From Clostridiales bacterium (GTDB lineage: Bacteria; Bacillota; Clostridia; Oscillospirales; Oscillospiraceae): DNA of 5,978 nt. The stretch lies in contig JAAYCC010000088.1 in assembly GCA_012729875.1 (NCBI GenBank), forward strand, positions 1 to 5,978, written 5' to 3'. The notes beneath the pieces were generated by a model. It worked only from the letters and a program-made list of their open reading frames with translations, did no database searches and was not told the origin of the DNA. A program made the translations under genes and the position numbers. The stretch's first letter is position 1; each line of letters starts with the position of its first letter. Shown piece after piece: positions 3,862 through 5,978 of the stretch.

Positions 3862-5733
3862 ATGAATTCTGAACATAAGAAAATACTTATCCGGCTTGCC
3901 GCGGGGCTTTGCTTTTTGCTCGCGGCGCTGCTTCTGCCGGCAGAGGAACTGTTTGGCGAAAAATACGCATCTTTTGCAGAGCTTGGACTGTATCTGATTT
4001 CATATCTTATCGTCGGCGGAGACGTTTTGCTGAGGGCCATAAGGAATATCCTACACGGACAGCTGTTCGACGAAAATTTTTTGATGTCCGTTGCAACGAT
4101 AGGCGCGTTTTTTCTGGCGGAGTACACAGAGGCTGTGGCTGTCATGCTGTTCTATCAGGTGGGAGAGCTGTTCCAGAGCATCGCTGTAAGCCGCTCCAGA
4201 AGCTCCATTGCCGAGCTAATGGACATTCGGCCCGATTATGCAAATGTCGAGCGTGAAGGCGCGCTGTCAAGAGTCGAGCCGGACGATGTTAAGGTCGGCG
4301 AGATCATTGTTATAAAGCCCGGTGAGCGAGTACCGCTCGACGGGGAAATAGTGGAGGGTGAATCGCGTCTGGACACGGCCGCCCTGACAGGAGAGAGCCT
4401 GCCGAGGGATGCCGGAGTCGGGGATGTGATCGTCAGCGGCGCCGTGAACCTCTCGGGAGTTTTGCGTGTCTGCGTCACAAAGCTCTACGGCGAATCCACA
4501 GTCTCGCGAATACTGGAACTTGTGGAAAATGCCGGAGATAAGAAGGCGAGAGCCGAAAACTTCATCACACGCTTTGCCCGTTACTACACTCCGGCGGTCT
4601 GCGGACTGGCGCTATTGCTTGCCGTAATCCCCCCGCTTGTTTTTAGTCTTGACTGGGGGGCGTGGGTCAGGCGCGGACTTATCTTCCTTGTGGTATCATG
4701 CCCCTGTGCGCTCGTGATTTCGGTGCCGATGAGCTTTTTCGGCGGGATCGGCGGCGCATCAAGACGCGGGATACTGGTCAAAGGCAGCAGCTTTCTAGAG
4801 GTCTTGTCAAAAACGGACACAGTGGTGTTCGACAAGACGGGTACCCTCACCAGCGGGAGCTTTACCGTTGTTGCGGTGCACCCTCAGAGTGTAAGCGAGG
4901 AGCAGCTTTTGGAGTATGCGGCCTATGCCGAGAGCTTCAGCGACCATCCGATAGCGCGGTCAATACTCTCTGCCCACGGCAAAGAAATAGACCGAAGCCG
5001 CATAAGCCGTGCGGGGGAGACACGTGGGCACGGGGTTTTCGCCGTTGTGGATGGGCGGACTGTCGTAGCGGGCAATGCTGCTCTTATGGAGGGCAACGGC
5101 GTAGGGTATCATGAGTGCCACATTGCGGGAACTACGGTACACATTGCGATAGACGGTAATTACGAGGGCCATGTCATTATATCCGATATCCTGAAGGACG
5201 ATGCGTCCAGGGCTGTTTCGGAATTGAAAGCACTGGGCGTTTCCACAACCGCCATGCTGACCGGTGATATGGAACAGGTCGCGGCGTCCGTGGCAAAGGA
5301 GCTGAGTATAGATACTTACAGCTCGGAGCTTCTGCCGGAGCAGAAGGTGGAGGCCCTCGAACGGCTTCTTATGGGAAAAAGACCCAAGACCTCGCTGGCC
5401 TTTGTCGGCGACGGCATCAACGACGCGCCTGTACTGGCGCGCGCCGATGTGGGTATTGCTATGGGTGCGCTCGGCTCAGACGCGGCCATTGAGGCCGCCG
5501 ATATTGTACTGATGAACGACAGACCTTCCGACATAGCAGTAGCTGTCCGTATCGCGAGAAAGACCATGGGCATTGTGCGCCAGAACATCTGGTTCGCGCT
5601 GGGTGTAAAGGTCGGGGTGCTGGTGCTTGCCGCTGCCGGTATAGCGAATATGTGGATGGCGGTATTTGCCGATGTGGGCGTCGCAGTTCTGGCCATACTC
5701 AACGCCATGCGCTGCCTTCGGCTGAGTGAATGA
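3862..5733 (+). CDS. cadA: Zn/Cd/Pb-exporting P1B-2-type ATPase (CadA/ZntA family)
   Basis: Membrane pump that exports divalent soft metals using ATP. In 623 residues there are eight likely membrane helices (about 8-26, 37-57, 72-87, 89-106, 243-263, 271-293, 579-597, 599-616), the P1B arrangement. Motifs: TGES (176-179, actuator), SCPCALVISVP (279-289, transport CPC at 280-282), DKTGTLT (324-330, phosphorylated Asp324), SDHPIA (360-365, the HP motif), GHG (389-391), MLTGD (465-469) and GDGINDAP (516-523). The class motif N575-x7-K583, D604-x-G606 and N614 together with CPCx4SxP assigns it to P1B-2, i.e. Zn/Cd/Pb rather than Cu. The usual N-terminal HMA domain is absent; a separate HMA gene ends 16 bp upstream. 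The ribosome binding site before ATG 3862 is weak (GGGAAG, 3849-3854), so coupling to upstream translation is plausible. ZntA is an equally acceptable name. Confidence 0.96.
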   Translation: MNSEHKKILIRLAAGLCFLLAALLLPAEELFGEKYASFAELGLYLISYLIVGGDVLLRAIRNILHGQLFDENFLMSVATIGAFFLAEYTEAVAVMLFYQVGELFQSIAVSRSRSSIAELMDIRPDYANVEREGALSRVEPDDVKVGEIIVIKPGERVPLDGEIVEGESRLDTAALTGESLPRDAGVGDVIVSGAVNLSGVLRVCVTKLYGESTVSRILELVENAGDKKARAENFITRFARYYTPAVCGLALLLAVIPPLVFSLDWGAWVRRGLIFLVVSCPCALVISVPMSFFGGIGGASRRGILVKGSSFLEVLSKTDTVVFDKTGTLTSGSFTVVAVHPQSVSEEQLLEYAAYAESFSDHPIARSILSAHGKEIDRSRISRAGETRGHGVFAVVDGRTVVAGNAALMEGNGVGYHECHIAGTTVHIAIDGNYEGHVIISDILKDDASRAVSELKALGVSTTAMLTGDMEQVAASVAKELSIDTYSSELLPEQKVEALERLLMGKRPKTSLAFVGDGINDAPVLARADVGIAMGALGSDAAIEAADIVLMNDRPSDIAVAVRIARKTMGIVRQNIWFALGVKVGVLVLAAAGIANMWMAVFADVGVAVLAILNAMRCLRLSE

Positions 5734-5767
5734 AGAGAGCGCCTGCTTAAAGCAGGCGCTCTCTTTT
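5733..5767 (+). terminator. Strong intrinsic terminator of the metal-efflux operon
   Basis: A perfect 14-bp GC-rich stem (5733-5746 with 5752-5765; core GAGCGCCTGC) with a 5-base loop TTAAA and TTTT at 5764-5767. It begins at the last base of the ATPase stop codon. The convergent small gene ends at 5766, so the same hairpin could also stop minus-strand transcription, though on that strand it is followed only by TTCATT, a poor T-tract. Confidence 0.93.
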
Positions 5768-5963
5768 ACTGTTTCAGACTCTGATCGTGTCCATGCTCAT
5801 TCTTTTTAACTGCCTTTTGTCTCGGTATGCCGGCTAGCTCTGTGTAGGATTGGGCCTCGGCATCGCTTCCGGGAGGAGTCTGAACGAGTCCCGTCAGCTC
5901 TGAATCGAGGGCGACAGAGCTGTTATGAGCCATGTTGTATTTGTCGCGTTTCCGTTTTCCCAT
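5766..5963 (-). CDS. Small protein of unknown function (65 residues)
   Basis: I do not recognise this protein. The minus strand reads from ATG at 5963-5961, with AGGAG (5978-5974) 10 bp upstream, to TAA at 5768-5766. Features visible: a very basic start (GKRKRDK, residues 2-8), a polar middle with ALDSELTGL (18-26) and a TPPGSDAEAQSYTELAGIP stretch (29-47), and a basic, His-containing tail (KAVKKNEHGHDQSLKQ, 50-65). There are no Cys, no membrane segment and no signal peptide. Size, hydrophilicity and the Lys/Arg-rich ends recall small spore-core or ribosome-associated proteins of Firmicutes, but this is only an impression. Support for it being real: good ribosome binding site, independent position not overlapping another gene, and its stop codon placed exactly at the shared terminator. 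It could still be chance. Confidence 0.6.
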   Translation of the reverse strand: MGKRKRDKYNMAHNSSVALDSELTGLVQTPPGSDAEAQSYTELAGIPRQKAVKKNEHGHDQSLKQ

Positions 5964-5978
5964 GCGGTCATTGCTCCT

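Noticed and set aside
5316..5708. 130-codon open frame on the minus strand inside the ATPase gene
   Set aside because: Antisense to the GDGINDAP region of the ATPase; Ala/Ser/Thr-rich low-complexity translation typical of a shadow frame.
3862..5733. Copper-exporting ATPase (CopA) as identity of the pump
   Set aside because: The last two helices carry N-x7-K and D-x-G-x7-N with CPCx4SxP, the P1B-2 signature; the copper-type YN and MxxSS residues are absent.
1..5978. Search for CRISPR repeats, tRNA or rRNA genes, insertion sequences and attachment sites
   Set aside because: No regularly spaced direct repeats, no transposase-like frame with terminal repeats and no tRNA-like cloverleaf were seen; intergenic gaps are all shorter than about 225 bp.

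Overview
The window looks like a chromosomal segment of an anaerobic Firmicute, most likely a moderately GC-rich member of Clostridia (Oscillospiraceae-like). This is inferred from the strong AGGAGG-type ribosome binding sites, the GTG starts, the clostridial-style Rrf2 regulator followed by cysteine desulfurase and a NifU/IscU scaffold, and a CadC/SmtB-like sensor with a CadA-type ATPase. Taxonomy cannot be fixed from the sequence alone.

Layout. (1) Bases 1-602, minus strand: N-terminal 200 codons of a cytoplasmic type I L-asparaginase whose 3' end lies outside the window. (2) Bases 603-720: divergent intergenic region with the regulator's promoter and a dyad operator. (3) Bases 721-1131: Rrf2/IscR-type regulator. 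(4) Bases 1132-1342: intergenic region with two hairpin structures, then a perfect-consensus promoter (TTGACA-17-TATAAT) carrying two further copies of the same operator. (5) Bases 1343-3037: iscS and iscU, 18 bp apart. (6) Bases 3038-3260: intergenic region with a dyad and a metal-responsive promoter/operator. (7) Bases 3261-5733: three-gene operon of ArsR/SmtB-family sensor, stand-alone HMA metal-binding protein and a P1B-2-type Zn/Cd/Pb ATPase, closed by a strong intrinsic terminator. (8) Bases 5766-5963, minus strand: a convergent 65-residue protein of unknown function.

How the parts work together. IscS takes sulfur from cysteine and IscU builds the Fe-S cluster. The Rrf2 regulator has a Cys cluster that probably senses Fe-S status, and it probably controls its own gene and iscSU through the motif YCCTAT-N8-TRGGAAT, seen once at its own promoter and twice at iscS. 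The second module is a classical metal-efflux switch: the sensor should leave its ATATG-N13-CATAT-type operator when Zn/Cd/Pb binds, allowing expression of the HMA protein and the efflux pump. The two modules meet functionally because soft metals damage Fe-S clusters, but nothing in the sequence shows shared control.

I see no wholly new system. The best leads are the three-copy Rrf2 operator, the two possible metal sites of the sensor, the detached HMA domain, the Cys-bearing tail of IscU, and the unidentified 65-residue protein.
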